64,000 bases of DNA from Adineta steineri (taxonomy: Eukaryota; Rotifera; Eurotatoria; Adinetida; Adinetidae), in the NCBI GenBank assembly GCA_905250115.1, contig CAJNOI010000298.1, positions 7,104-71,103 on the forward strand. Direction: 5' to 3'. The notes beneath the pieces are model-generated. The model searched no databases. It had not been told where the DNA came from and saw nothing but the letters and a program-made list of their open reading frames with translations. Position 1 is the first letter of the stretch, and every line of letters starts with the position of its first letter. Of the stretch, positions 45,728 through 57,303 are shown in pieces. The position numbers and the translations under genes were made by a program.

Positions 45728-46000
45728 TTAAAAGAAGGAAGCTCCATGAGAGATACTATTTGAAGCAGCTGAAAATCGGCTTGCTTTTGCACGTGAACCT
45801 TTGGCTGCATTTCGTGTATGACTTTCATTGAATTTCACAGTACCAAAAGGTGTTGGAACTTTCAAAGAATATTTGTCTTTAACACTTCTGGCTGCAACAG
45901 AAGCTACTTCAAATGATGATCCATCTGCTCGACTTGATCGTCGTTTTGTTGAATAGTGATGTGCCACTGGAAAACAACCATCGTCACAAAAGAGACTCAT
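45728..46000 (-). CDS. Small basic Ser/Ala-rich protein, unknown
   Basis: Single exon, 90 aa from the ATG at 46000. It begins MSLFCDDGCFPVAHHYSTKR and continues with RSSRADGSSFEVASVAARSV, then VPTPFGTVKFNES and NAAKGSRAKASRFSAASNS. No signal peptide, no TM. Codon composition differs from the AT-rich surroundings, which supports coding. Highly basic and Ser-rich: possibly disordered and nucleic-acid or cytoskeleton binding, but this is a guess. Not recognised. Confidence 0.55.
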   Translation of the reverse strand: MSLFCDDGCFPVAHHYSTKRRSSRADGSSFEVASVAARSVKDKYSLKVPTPFGTVKFNESHTRNAAKGSRAKASRFSAASNSISHGASFF

Positions 46001-47467
46001 TTTCACAATAATTGAATAAATATTTGAAATTCAATGGTAAAGTAATGAGTTTTTTCATTTCTTTATATACCTGTCGGAAAAAAAATAATTATTCTTTCTA
46101 CTACGACAACAAATAGTACGAACGTCATTACACATAAAATAATTTTACTGTATCTGACGCATGAAATCAAACAGAATACATGCAGAATGTCTAGTGGTTT
46201 GTTTTGTGACTTTTTTCAACAAAAGAGCAACCGTAGAAAAAAATAATGTTTTGCGCATGACAAAACATCTCGATATATTTCACACAATGATAGGAAAAGA
46301 ACCGCTTCATATACGGAAGGGGTATCACTAATTTATGCAAACAGCACTAACACCCAACTTTGTAAAGCCGCATATAGGCCATTTAGATTTCATAATCGAA
46401 AATTAAAATACAGTGGGAATGATGAGAATTCTTGAAATCTTCCTCAGGTATTCTTCAATTTATTCGATGTATCCTATCTTGGTTTGATACTTTTGGCATT
46501 ATTCTTCCAAGATAATAACAGTCTGTTTGTTTTTAATACAAGTTATGCTATAATTCATTGGAAAATGACTTACCATGCCTACTTCTTAGCGTTCTACCGT
46601 TTATGTTATTGTTGAAATAATTCATTTTCACTATCATTTTATATACAACATACTGTTGCTCCCCGTTTTCTCTTATCTGATATACTACATTTCTCTCGAT
46701 TTTACTCCTTTTTTGTCATATGATGAAGCTGTATACTAATATCTGTCTCTTAATTTTCGTTTATCTATTTTCATAAGAAAACAAAGACAAATTAAATGAA
46801 ACTGATAGGATTTATTTATTTATACAATATGTTAAATATTTGACTGAGAGGTCTAATAAAATTGTTTTCAATATGAGAAAAATATATGTTGGAATGTGAG
46901 TGTATAATATATTCATCACTTTTCCAATCTACGCTGTCATCCATGACATTGTTGAAAAATTTATTCAGATTATTTATAGAAATGATTTACGAGAAAATAA
47001 AAATATGAATTAGAACAACTATTGACAATATAGAATAATTAATAGTTGCAAAAGAGTAAACAACTTCGACATTTGTGAACAATTTATACCATGTATATTC
47101 CTTGACAACAGCATGTTGCTAATGCATTCATTAGATCAATCATCTTTCTTAAATATGCAGATTCTCTTTGTAACCTACATCTTTTTTTCTGCAATTTTTA
47201 TAATATTTTTTTTGGATGCTTACGAAAGAATGGAAAGACACAAAGCAAGCAGAAAATCATTATCTGGTCAGGTGGTTATAACGTGATCGATACGCATGTT
47301 TTTACTAGTTTGTCTTATTCTTCCATTATCGTATATCACGAAACTAATAACATCTCATCGCGAAAAGGAATGGGTGTGGGTGCTAGGTGAATACAGTATT
47401 CACACCCACACGTAGCCTCAAGGAAAAAATAGACATAGGACAATTTATATATTTATTTAATGAACAA
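46001..47467. other. Intergenic with one GT/CA hairpin
   Basis: Hairpin 47371-47411: TGGGTGTGGGTGC paired with CACACCCACACG. No coding signal elsewhere. Confidence 0.5.
47371..47411. repeat. GT/CA hairpin, dispersed family (short copy)
   Basis: TGGGTGTGGGTG, loop with GAATACAGTATTC (itself palindromic), then ACACCCACAC. Confidence 0.78.
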
Positions 47468-48540
47468 TTAGATATTTTCTTCAGATTCTGCTTGTGAATT
47501 GCGTGTTTCAGGAATGTTGTCAGGTTCAATCTGATTATTTATGGAGCAACACCAATATTTCCATCGTTGCCAACATTTTTTTACTAGAACAAGTTTTACT
47601 TGACGACGGAAACGTGATGAGAATATTATAAAGATATAAAAGCTGATCTAAAATAAATCAAAATCTTACAATTATGAAGTAGCAAAAAAAATAATTTTAC
47701 TATATAATTTATAATGTAGAAAGAAAGAAGAATTGCTTGAATTAATCGACCAATTGTATATGCTATAGGCATACTTTGTGATATAGGAAAATTAATAGCA
47801 TAGATACGATAAGTATTATAAGGTAGTGTCAAACAAACAAAGGCTATTACACGCATAAGAACCATTGCTGTTATTTGTTTATCTAATTTACGACGAACAA
47901 TTGGCAGTTGTCGTCGAACTATACGACGAACATTATGATAAGCTAGGATACTAAATAATGATGCAATTGCAACAGGTAGGAAACCAACTAAAATTGGATA
48001 ATAGAAAAATGTTGAATACTGAACCCAGACATGATTCGATAAGACACATCCCATTGTTGGTTGAATATCAAAAGAAGACCCCATTACAATGCCATGAATG
48101 ATTGCAAAACACATGAATATAAACGCAAAATAACGACCTAATTTCAATGTGCATATTTGTCTTAAATTGAAACGATGATTTGTCGAAAAGAATTGATCAA
48201 CAACAGTGAAGCATATCATATAAAAATTAGTGAGCGTACATACTTGTCCCAATATATATCTGAATTTACACCAGATGAAAGAACGTCCTGTTGCATCATC
48301 TCCATATATTGATATTAAAATGGTTGAAGTAATAGATAAAAACTGATATACTAAATTGGAGATTGATTCAATAGTTATGTAGAACGCACATCGATTGGTT
48401 CGAAATAGCTTCAGTTGAGTAAAAACGAGAAGATTCAACACATTACCAATAAATCCAAAACTAAATATAATATAACCAGTATACATCGAGTATTGTGTAG
48501 CAAATTTGAGAATTCCATCGGATATAGACGACGATGACAT
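47468..48540 (-). CDS. Rhodopsin-like seven-transmembrane receptor (rotifer GPCR family)
   Basis: Exons 48540-47701 and 47647-47468, phase 0; 339 aa. TM1 has FGFIGNVLNLLVF (GNxxN). TM3 ends in CFTVVDQFFST, where the usual DRY is DQF. The ECL2 Cys is in GCVLSNHVW. TM6 is VCLTLPYNTYRI. The splice restores TM7 as NYIISFYIFIIFSSRFRRQV, with a basic helix 8. The C-tail has WKYWCC, a possible palmitoylation site. Without splicing the frame ends 10-20 residues too early, which supports the intron. Ligand unknown. Confidence 0.88.
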
Positions 48541-50848
48541 ACTACTTTATTCAAAATGATATATTCTGTCTTTGCTGAAAAATCTGAAACTTAATATAAA
48601 AAAAATATGAATGTTTTTCTTCTCATTTATTATCTATGAAGCATCATAGCAGAAATTACTGTCACGATTGATAATAAAAGTCTTTAATTACTAGTATGAC
48701 AATGTTTCTTTTTTCATAGAAAAAGTTTTGTATCCATCTAGGTCATTTAATCCGACCTGTAAACCCTTCGGAAAACTATCAAATCTAATGTCGAATTTCT
48801 CTCCCACTATTATTCGCTATTTCTCGAGATATTCAAAGATTTCATCATGAGCTCTAAGCATTTTAGGAGATTTCATCCTAATTTCAAGAAGATTTTTAAC
48901 AATCTCATCATGACTTATCAGCATTTCAGGATATTTCTAAAGATTTTAAAAGGTTTCTTCTCTTTGAACTCGATTTAATCCTATAATAGCGCAATATATA
49001 TACAAGAATCATTCCTAGAACCTCCCAATAAATTCTCTACGATCATATCTAGTATGGAAGTGTACATTAAAAAGGTTTTCCAACGTAGTTTTAAAAAAAA
49101 TAAAAAAAGACTTGTATATGTCGTATATCAGTTTAGAATTTAGTTGTGGTAGAAATTCTCTATTATAGCGTGAATAGTGTGATAAAATAATTAGCATGAA
49201 TACATTTTTTCTATTTTTGAATACATGTAATTATTTGCTTGAGTTTGTAATTTGAAAGGCTTTGATTTTCTTTTATCTTGTTTAAAAAAAGAAGATTTGC
49301 GCGAGATAATTATTTTTTAATGCTTAGGAAATTGTTTGATTTTAGAATTTTCGATGAACAGAAAGTATTTTTTACTATAAAAGCAATATTATTGAGGTTT
49401 TTTCAGATATCTGAGAACTAATGTACAGACTGTTCCGAGGATATTATGTAATTAATAAATGAATTTTGTACTGAAGTTATGTTTTCGTTATATTATTTGT
49501 TATTTATTATCTTGATTCATATATCTATATAAAATAACTGAAAAAGAAAACAAACTATTCGACATAGTCATAAAAATCTTGATGTTTTTATTATAGAAAC
49601 ATATTGAAAATCTGCAAGTTTTATACGAAGTATATTTTACAATTAGTACACGGTAAACAGATGTTCCTAAATGAAACGAATGTAATTTGAAAAGGAATTG
49701 TTGAAATATCGACTTTTCTCCTATATTCCTTGTAAAAATTCAATACAAAGATAACTGACTTTGATTTATTAAGATTTAGTAAAGAAATAATATATAAAAC
49801 TTTTCAAGTGAATCTCTACAAGGAGCGAAGTATTTTTATGAATATGGTCTATACATAATCCGCTAGGTTTTATTGTGCTGATCAATGTAAAACTTATCAG
49901 AGATGCTCATAAAAACTTTTTTCATAAAAAATCCATTTTTAATCAGCTAAAAAAGCATCATTTTGATTATAATAGCTTTCAAAAAATTATTAAGATTATT
50001 CAATCAAAATCGATTTCTAATAATTCAATAATTTTGTTTTACTTATTTTTCATGCGACGACGATGCTATTACCACTGGAGAACAAAGTGATCTCTACTAA
50101 TACAAAATAGTTCTTAATTAAGAAATCAGTTTTCTCCCTTCATCATTATTCAAAAGTGTAATTAATCGTAAACGCTACTTTGTTTGCCTCACTTAAGTTG
50201 TTTAATATTGAAGCAATTAGTATCTCGATATACGGCAGCTATTTGTAGTTACTTATACTTGATAATTGCTATGCTATTCATTCAATTTAATTAAACGTAG
50301 CGGCATGAGTTTTCAATACAACCATTGAATATTATTTCGTTTGAAGAATGCTAGTCATTATCCCGAATCACATATGTACCAGTAATTGATTCTTATCAGA
50401 TCTATACTATTCAACAGGAATAAATGCAATTAATGGAACGCTTGTATTCCTATATAATCTGGCAAGTTCTAGTACCAGTTTTTGACTGATTTCAGCTTAA
50501 AATTCGGCATCATGTGAAATCACAAAATCCGACTATTTCTTGACACCAAATTACCCTGAATTATAAATGTAAAATTAATCATCATAAAAATAAATATTAA
50601 TTTTACTAGTAGAAATTATTTTATCCTAATAGAATTTTTTTTCTCTCATAAAACTTTGCATTTCCTTGTAAAAATATTTGTTTCCGCATTCTACCTACAT
50701 AGGAGAATATGACATTTCTTCTATATACTTTATTTGTAGCAGATGATAACTCACATATGGCATAATTTTGTTCAGGACAAATTTTAAAAAAAGTAACTAC
50801 GTAGTTGTTCATTTTTTTTTATTAGTATATGCACTCAATATTGTACTG
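48541..50848. other. Intergenic, AT-rich
   Basis: No gene recognised. A degenerate duplicated segment at ~48850-48950 (ATCATGA...AGCATTT(T/C)AGGA twice). Small open frames (49015-49197 minus, 49875-50090 plus) look like A/T noise. Confidence 0.45.
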
Positions 50849-51995
50849 CAGAGATGTCCATGGCGGCGCTGCCGCGACCGTCGTGGCGTTCGCGTCGCGG
50901 TAGCGGCAGTTTTTTCAGGAAACAGTTTTAAAAAATGAGAATGCTTCCTATTCCCAAAAGTTACACATACCGGAATCGCTGCACCCACCCAATTTAACAT
51001 CATTCAACTCCGGAATTTCTTGCGTACGATTCCTGCCTTTTCCGGAACAGATCGAATTCGATTCCTGCCAATTCCGGAATTCCTTCCATCAGATTAATGC
51101 TATTCCTGCCAATTCCGGAATTACGAAAGATATGCTTGATGTAGAAATGAACATGGTGAGCGACTTATTCCATTCCGTAGCGGAATTCCGGAATTCGTGC
51201 ACAGTCCGGCTTTTCCGGAATCGCCCGGAATAGGCAGAAATTCCGGCTTTTCCGGAATTGCACAAGTTATACTTCATGTAGAAATGATCCTCCTGAATAA
51301 TCGAATCGATTCCGTAGCGGAATTCCGGAATTCGTGCACAGTCCGGCTTTTCCGGAATCGGTAGGAATAGGTAGGAAATCCTGCCTATTGCGTACTTCTT
51401 CACGGACCGAGCCTCCCGCACACCCACACTATTGTGTTTGCCCATCGACCGAGCTCCCCGCGCACCCACACTATTGTGCTTGCATACCGACGAAAGGTCT
51501 CTATGTTAAGTTTTACGTAAATATCAATAGATCAAGCCATTCCGGAATTGGTAGGAATGTGCAGGAATTCCGGGAAATGCACGAATTCCGGAATTCTGTA
51601 TTTGTCATCATGTCCAGGCTTACATAAATGTCAATTGATCAAGCAATTCCGGAATTGGTAGGAATGTGCAGGAATTCCGGAATAGGTAGGAATCGAATGT
51701 AAGGAATTCCGGAATAGGTAGGAATCGAATGCAAGGAATTCCGGAATTGAATTATGTTAAGTTGGGTGAGCCAAGCGATTCCGGAATGTGTTACTTTCCG
51801 GAATAGGATGACTGCTCTAAAAAATCACGAAATTTACACATAATCTCGACATTGACGTATTCTGCAATGTAAAGCTAGACGAATCTCATCGATTAACAGG
51901 CGTCAACTTTTTATGAGGGCGCGGTGCGACATGCTTCTTTTTATTATAGTCGCGGCGCGGCAGTGGCAGATTCTCAACGGTGGTGGACATCTCTG
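50849..51995. mobile_element. hAT-like non-autonomous element with internal TTCCGGAA/GGAATTCC repeats
   Basis: Perfect 12-bp terminal inverted repeats CAGAGATGTCCA (50849-50860) and TGGACATCTCTG (51984-51995); CAGAGATG matches hAT termini. Subterminal ends are GC-rich with CTGCCGCG on both sides. Between ~51009 and 51790 the sequence is built from dozens of CCGGAATT-type words, with a direct duplication (about 51133-51235 and 51262-51362, sharing TTCCGTAGCGGAATTCCGGA) and later GGTAGGAATCGAATGYAAGG units. No transposase. I could not find an 8-bp target-site duplication. Confidence 0.72.
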
Positions 51996-52989
51996 ATTAA
52001 CAAACATGAATAAATACTATCAAAAGTAATTCATATACTTCTCAAATAGGAATTTGATATGTTTAATTAAGTTTGAAGAAATATCCATTTACCTTTATTT
52101 TTGAAATGAACAGTAGTATCAATTTTTTTTGTAGTTCTAATGATTGATATGTATTTTTGAAGACTACTAAAGATCCTAATTTCATGTCTAAAACTACATA
52201 AGATATTATGAATTAAAAGTAACTATCATAAATTGAATTATTCTATGATATTTACAATAACATTTGGTATAAAATCCTATATTTAATTATCTTCTTGAAA
52301 ATCATCGATAAACGCATTAAATTCAAGTAGAAAGCACTTTCTTGTTAATTATAAAATAATATATAGTATATTGGTTTAAATTTGATCAATTTTAAATGGT
52401 TTAGACAATATCTGATCTCTATACTTGTTTTTCATTTATCTTGGAATCAATTGTTTTATTTAGTTTTAAAAAAATTAATTCAGTTTTTTATATTATTAAG
52501 ATAAGCCGTGTCTGGCTTGAGTAATAAAATAAACAATCCGACAGAATATATTAACATTTTTCTGCTCTTTTCTAGTTTAAAACCAATGAAATAAATCGAT
52601 TTATTGATGCAGAATTAAATATTTATACTAGACTAGAAGTAGAAATATAATAAAATTTGATGTAATTTAATTTAGATTTAGATTTAATGAGATAAAATAT
52701 CATGAAGAATAAATGTTATTTATTATGTTTTTTTTTCGAGATAACAATTGTTGATTTAGGATAAAATAATAAAAATTTCTATTGGGTAAAAAATATTTTT
52801 CTATCGTTCATTTATTATCTTAAATTAATATAAAAACTAATGAATGTATATATATATTTATATTTATTGTTAGCTTTCTAGATTTTAAAAATTGTTGAAA
52901 AAAAAAATTTTTTTAGTATATTTTTCAAGAATTATTTTTCTATTTTTAGATTATCATTTATTAAGAAAGACTCAATTAAAATATCAACT
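51996..52989. other. Intergenic, strongly AT-rich
   Basis: Nothing recognised except the promoter side of the next gene; TA and A/T homopolymer runs throughout. Confidence 0.4.
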
Positions 52990-54463
52990 ATGAATGATAA
53001 GAAACAAAATAATGATAATGTAATTTACAAAGAAAATTCTAATAAGATAATATTATTTTGACTATTTTAGTTTGATTCAATTAATGATAAAATACCTCCA
53101 ATATCAACCAATCAATCAAGAATATCGTATGAAAATTTACAATTGTAATAAACAACAAAACTCATTTTTTGTTTAGATTTCTAAATATTTTAAAAAGAAA
53201 AAGATTCATATGGATTACAACTAGTGTTATTCTTATTTTAATTCTATTATCAATAATTATTTCATTACCTATTGTCATGACAAAAAAGAAAAATACATCA
53301 CACTCAACAACAATAACATCAACAACAGCAGCAATAACAACAGAAGGTAACTTTTTGTGAGATACATAGTAGAGAAAAAATAATTTATTGGCCGTACTTC
53401 TTCAGATTACAGACACCCCTTCACCCACACTCATTGTTAGGCCAGCCAATGTGTGATCTGAAGAAGCACCTGATTGTCAGTATCTAATAAACATTTATTT
53501 TAGTTTATTTCTCTTTTTATTTTTCTAATAGAATTATCGTTTACTTCTATGTCAAATCATAATTATCGTAAATGGAATCTAAATTTTTCTATTGTTGCCG
53601 GAGGAAATGGGTATGGAAATAACTTAAATCAAGTTAATTCACCTCAAGGAATTTATATTGATGATGATAAACAGACGATTTACATTGCTGATTATCATAG
53701 TCATCGAATTGTTGGATGGAAATTCGGGGAAAAAAGTGGTGAAATCGTTGCTGGTGGAAATGGACAAGGAAATAAATTAAATCAATTGAATAATCCATCA
53801 GATGTAACGGTTGATAAAATAAATGATTTACTTATTATTTGTGATAAAGGAAATGAACGTGTAGTACAATGGTCTCGTCAAAAACCAATAAGTTCAAAAA
53901 TAATTATCGAATTAATTGAATGTGTAGGTATAACAATCGATAATAATGGAGATATTTATGTTTCAGAACGAAAAAAACATAGTGTTAAACGATTCAAACA
54001 AGGAGAAACAAAGGAAACAATTGTAGCAGGTGGAAATGGTTTTGGATATAATTTAAATCAACTAAATAATCCTGCTTACATTTTTGTTGACAAACAATAT
54101 TCGATTTATGTATCTGAAAATAAATATGGTCGTGTAACAAAATGGATACAAAATGCAAAAGAAGGAATTATTGTTACTAAGGAACAAAATCCAGACAATG
54201 GCCAATCACAGTCGTCTGATTCGTTCGGAATGACTGTCGATCATTTTGGTAATGTATATGTGTCAGAACATGACACTTTTCGAATAGTGTGCTGGTCAGT
54301 AGGGTCTAAAGAAAGTTACACTGTTATGAATGGAGGAAGTCCCGAACAACCACCATATCTATTCAGTGGACCCGCAGCTATATCATTCGATCGAAAAGGA
54401 AATCTATATGTCGTTGATGTTTATGCGCATCATATAATGAAGTTTGACGTTGATGTTAACTGA
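52990..54463 (+). CDS. Membrane-anchored NHL-repeat beta-propeller protein
   Basis: Exons 52990-53019, 53071-53144, 53177-53346 and 53532-54463 keep phase; 401 aa. A short polar N terminus is followed by a basic stretch and one TM (ITTSVILILILLSIIISLPI), then a Ser/Thr stalk (STTITSTTAAITTE). About six NHL repeats follow, e.g. VAGGNGYGNNLNQVNSPQGI, with IYIADYHSHRIVGWK. Repeat 5 and 6 are more diverged. Topology: type II, propeller outside. The first three exons mirror those of the kelch gene at 38191 in size, phase (TT|A, then G|) and content, so the two genes share an anchor module with different propellers. Confidence 0.85.
53387..53470. repeat. Inverted repeat inside NHL-gene intron
   Basis: TACTTCTTCAGATTAC on the left and GTGATCTGAAGAAGCACC on the right. 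An inner TTGGCC / GGCCAGCCAA pair and one CACCCACAC word in the loop suggest a composite hairpin related to, but distinct from, the GT/CA family. Confidence 0.6.
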
Positions 54464-55599
54464 AATTGTCATCTATAATCAAATGAATTTTAATGAAACA
54501 ATCTGCTTTTTTTTGTCAGTTTTTTCTGCTTTCTTCGTCTTATTTAAAAATAAATCATTTTATAACTGAACTCTTCTGATTTATTTTCTTCGTAACATGT
54601 CTAGAATCTCTGAAGATATTTTGATCAATATTTTTACAATTGTCTGTTATAAATCGTATTTAACTATAATAACTTATGATGATATTTTATAAGTGTAGTT
54701 ATTATGCTATGTGGTACATGAAATATTTGCGACTAAAATTATACGATCGTAGCCGACTGTATTGCTATTCAGATTAGATGAGAAAATATTTTCAAGATTT
54801 ATTTCGATTCGAACTTAAACTGAATTTGTTGATTTTTATTCGTCACTTAATAGATGAACAAATCTATTTACACATAAATCTCTAAATACTTATCTGTTAT
54901 TATTTTTTTTCTCATGTTTTCTTTATCTTCAATAATAATAAATATAAACAACGTGATACTCTTATTCATACTGTCAAGATGAGTTATTTATAGAAAACAA
55001 TAATTATACACAAAAACGGAGGTTAATAGAATACTATCACAAGTAGAAAATAGTTCATATAAAATTTCTTTCATTGTTATTCATGAAAGAAAAATAAATC
55101 ACTTTGATAGAATGAATGTCTTTGAGTACGAGATAAATAGTATTTCATTTATCTCTTGTGTGTATCTGTATTGAAATTCAACTATTAATAACCACAAACC
55201 ATAATAACAATTCACTTATATTTTATTTTGAGATTATTTTGTTTTTTGTTGTATTATCACTTACAGGTTGGCAATGATCGTATAAGATTGTAAATTTCCT
55301 ATTTATATTAAAAAAATCTCATGACAATAATATTATTCATATATAGGTCTATTGATATCATATCTTTGTTTGAACATCAATCAGTAATTTACCCATTATA
55401 TTCAAATTAGTTTTCATTTTTCCTAAGATTCATTATGTTCACTTTGATTGTAAATGTTAATTGATATTAGAATTTCGAATTTATTTCATTTAAAAGAAAA
55501 GAAAATAATGTATGTTTTTATTTATCTCAAATAGAATTTCGAAAGCAAATGTAGATACAACAATAAAAGCAAAAGAAATAATATTAACATATAAGTACA
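54464..55599. other. Intergenic, AT-rich
   Basis: No coding signal recognised. Confidence 0.4.
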
Positions 55600-55686
55600 T
55601 TGAGGGTGTAGATGTGAGCGGGGAGTGGGTATGAATGTGAAGCATAAATATAATACCAGCATTCACACCCATATTCATACCCTTCA
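55600..55686. repeat. GT/CA hairpin, dispersed family
   Basis: TTGAGGGTGTAGATGTGAGC and ATTCACACCCATATTCATAC followed by CCTTCA; ~100 bases beyond the stop of the ankyrin-ART gene. Confidence 0.78.
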
Positions 55687-55783
55687 GGAACAATATCTTC
55701 AAGTAAGAAAAAAAAGACTAAGCAAATTAAGAAAACTTCTTTAAATGACGATGCCATAGTTTTGACAAAAATCAAGGATATGA

Positions 55784-56878
55784 TCACGTTTGAATGTGTC
55801 TCCATATACTGTTGAATGTAGCGGAAGGTACCGGCACATTCTCAAGTGATATAATATGATATTTAGATGACTTCATTTCAATATCAATCACTTTAAATAA
55901 TGTAAATGGTAACAGCAGTATTTCTTCTTCTTTTGGAAATTTCGAGATATTATGAAGATTTATCGCTGTAGCACATTTATCCAAAAACTTGATATGGAAC
56001 AAAATAGCGTAACTGGACGCATTTTCAGTATCGGCATAAGACTCAGCTACTTGTCTATCGAATGAAGCTGACTGAAGTGCGCATATTTCAAAAACATGGT
56101 TCTTACTTTGCTTGGCTTTCTGATAATCTTCAAGAGCTTTTTGATATTGATCAAATGTCAATGTCATACCACGATAAAGTTCTGTCTTATCAACACATCG
56201 TTGTTTTAATGCGTCTAGATGCAAGTACAGCAGTGTTGTAAAAGCATTGCTCTCCTTTTTTAGAGCAGTGTAAAGTGCAGAATCCATAGTGTAAAGGGTA
56301 AGTAAATGTTCGGGATTTTTAGTACGAGTATATTCTTCGAATAGTGTCATGGCTTCTTTGAGATTTCTCTCATTTGGGATATGCTGTTTGATGAATTTTC
56401 CAACTATCTCACACGCTTCAGCTTCCTTTGAAAATCTTAATAGTGATTTGATGGGCCAACGCGATTGACAAATACTCAACAAAAATATGGCATTCGAAGC
56501 ATTTGTTGCACTATCGTAAATGCGAATCCAATCCTTGAATTCAGTATCATCAGATGATATCGATGGAATTCTAAGAAAGAGTGAACGAACTCTGTCTGAA
56601 CGTGCACATTGATACGGGGTTTGTCCACTACGATTTATTCCTGAGTGTGAATAAGGATTTTTTCCAAAATCCGATTGTAGAAGAACTTGAACAAGATCAT
56701 AATCATGTCTTTTGCATGCAGTATGAAGGACGGTATTGCCATACACATCTTGTCGATTAAATTCTTTATAGGTTAAGAAAGGCAATAATTCACGAACTTT
56801 TTCAATATTAGCAGTACGACATGCTTCGTAAAACGAATCTGCATTGGATGGTAATTTATGTGGAAATATTAAATTCAT
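55784..56878 (-). CDS. Ankyrin-ADP-ribosyltransferase protein
   Basis: Single coding exon, 364 aa. Residues ~13-105 hold two to three ankyrin repeats (SFYEACRTANIEKVRELL, DVYGNTVLHTACKRHDYDLV, NRSGQTPYQCA). A linker with helical character follows. The ART domain from ~200 has the R-S-ExE triad: YRGM (R236), LQSAS (S270-S272) and KEEEIL (E317-E319), with FDRQVAESYA after the STS-like motif. It is therefore likely an active arginine-type mono-ADP-ribosyltransferase. There is no signal peptide, so cytosolic. The ATG directly follows a CATATCTTTAG acceptor-like sequence, so a leader intron or trans-splicing is likely. The pseudogene at 31534 is a relative. Confidence 0.88.
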   Translation of the reverse strand: MNLIFPHKLPSNADSFYEACRTANIEKVRELLPFLTYKEFNRQDVYGNTVLHTACKRHDYDLVQVLLQSDFGKNPYSHSGINRSGQTPYQCARSDRVRSLFLRIPSISSDDTEFKDWIRIYDSATNASNAIFLLSICQSRWPIKSLLRFSKEAEACEIVGKFIKQHIPNERNLKEAMTLFEEYTRTKNPEHLLTLYTMDSALYTALKKESNAFTTLLYLHLDALKQRCVDKTELYRGMTLTFDQYQKALEDYQKAKQSKNHVFEICALQSASFDRQVAESYADTENASSYAILFHIKFLDKCATAINLHNISKFPKEEEILLLPFTLFKVIDIEMKSSKYHIISLENVPVPSATFNSIWRHIQT

Positions 56879-57303
56879 CTAAAGATATGAAAAAGCTAGA
56901 AACATCAATGTTGTTTTTGATCTTAACAGCAATAATAAGTTTTAATTAAATTTTTACGAGAATCAGGGAACAAAATCAAACAGAACAACACTCAATGAAA
57001 AATGTAGAGTCAAGGCAACGAAAAGAAAAGATTAATTGTAACGGAATTAATAACAATAAATAAATAATGAATTGAATATGAAGAAATATAACACCAAAAA
57101 GCAGTAGATGGCACAACAAACTATGTATATAACTTACTCGTAAACTTATCGCTTCTTTATTGAACTTAAGGTTTAGACACTATTCTGTCTTCGAGTCTCA
57201 AAACACAATTTAAAGTAATTCTTTTTTTATTATTCTTTATTTCTACTTCTTCATCAGTCAATTATTTGTTTTCAGAAAAAAACAATAAAGTGAAACTTTG
57301 GAC
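56879..57303. other. Intergenic, AT-rich
   Basis: Upstream region of the ankyrin-ART gene; nothing recognised. Confidence 0.4.

Noticed and set aside
49875-50090. 71-aa Lys/Ile-rich frame
   Set aside because: Expected by chance in AT-rich DNA; no signal, motif or splice logic.
51089-51627. Long open frames on both strands in the TTCCGGAA region
   Set aside because: Produced by repeat periodicity and locally low stop-codon density inside a non-autonomous element; the translation is repetitive and unlike any protein.
50841-52003. 8-bp target-site duplication for the hAT-like element
   Set aside because: Flanks TTGTACTG and ATTAACAA do not match, so I do not claim one.
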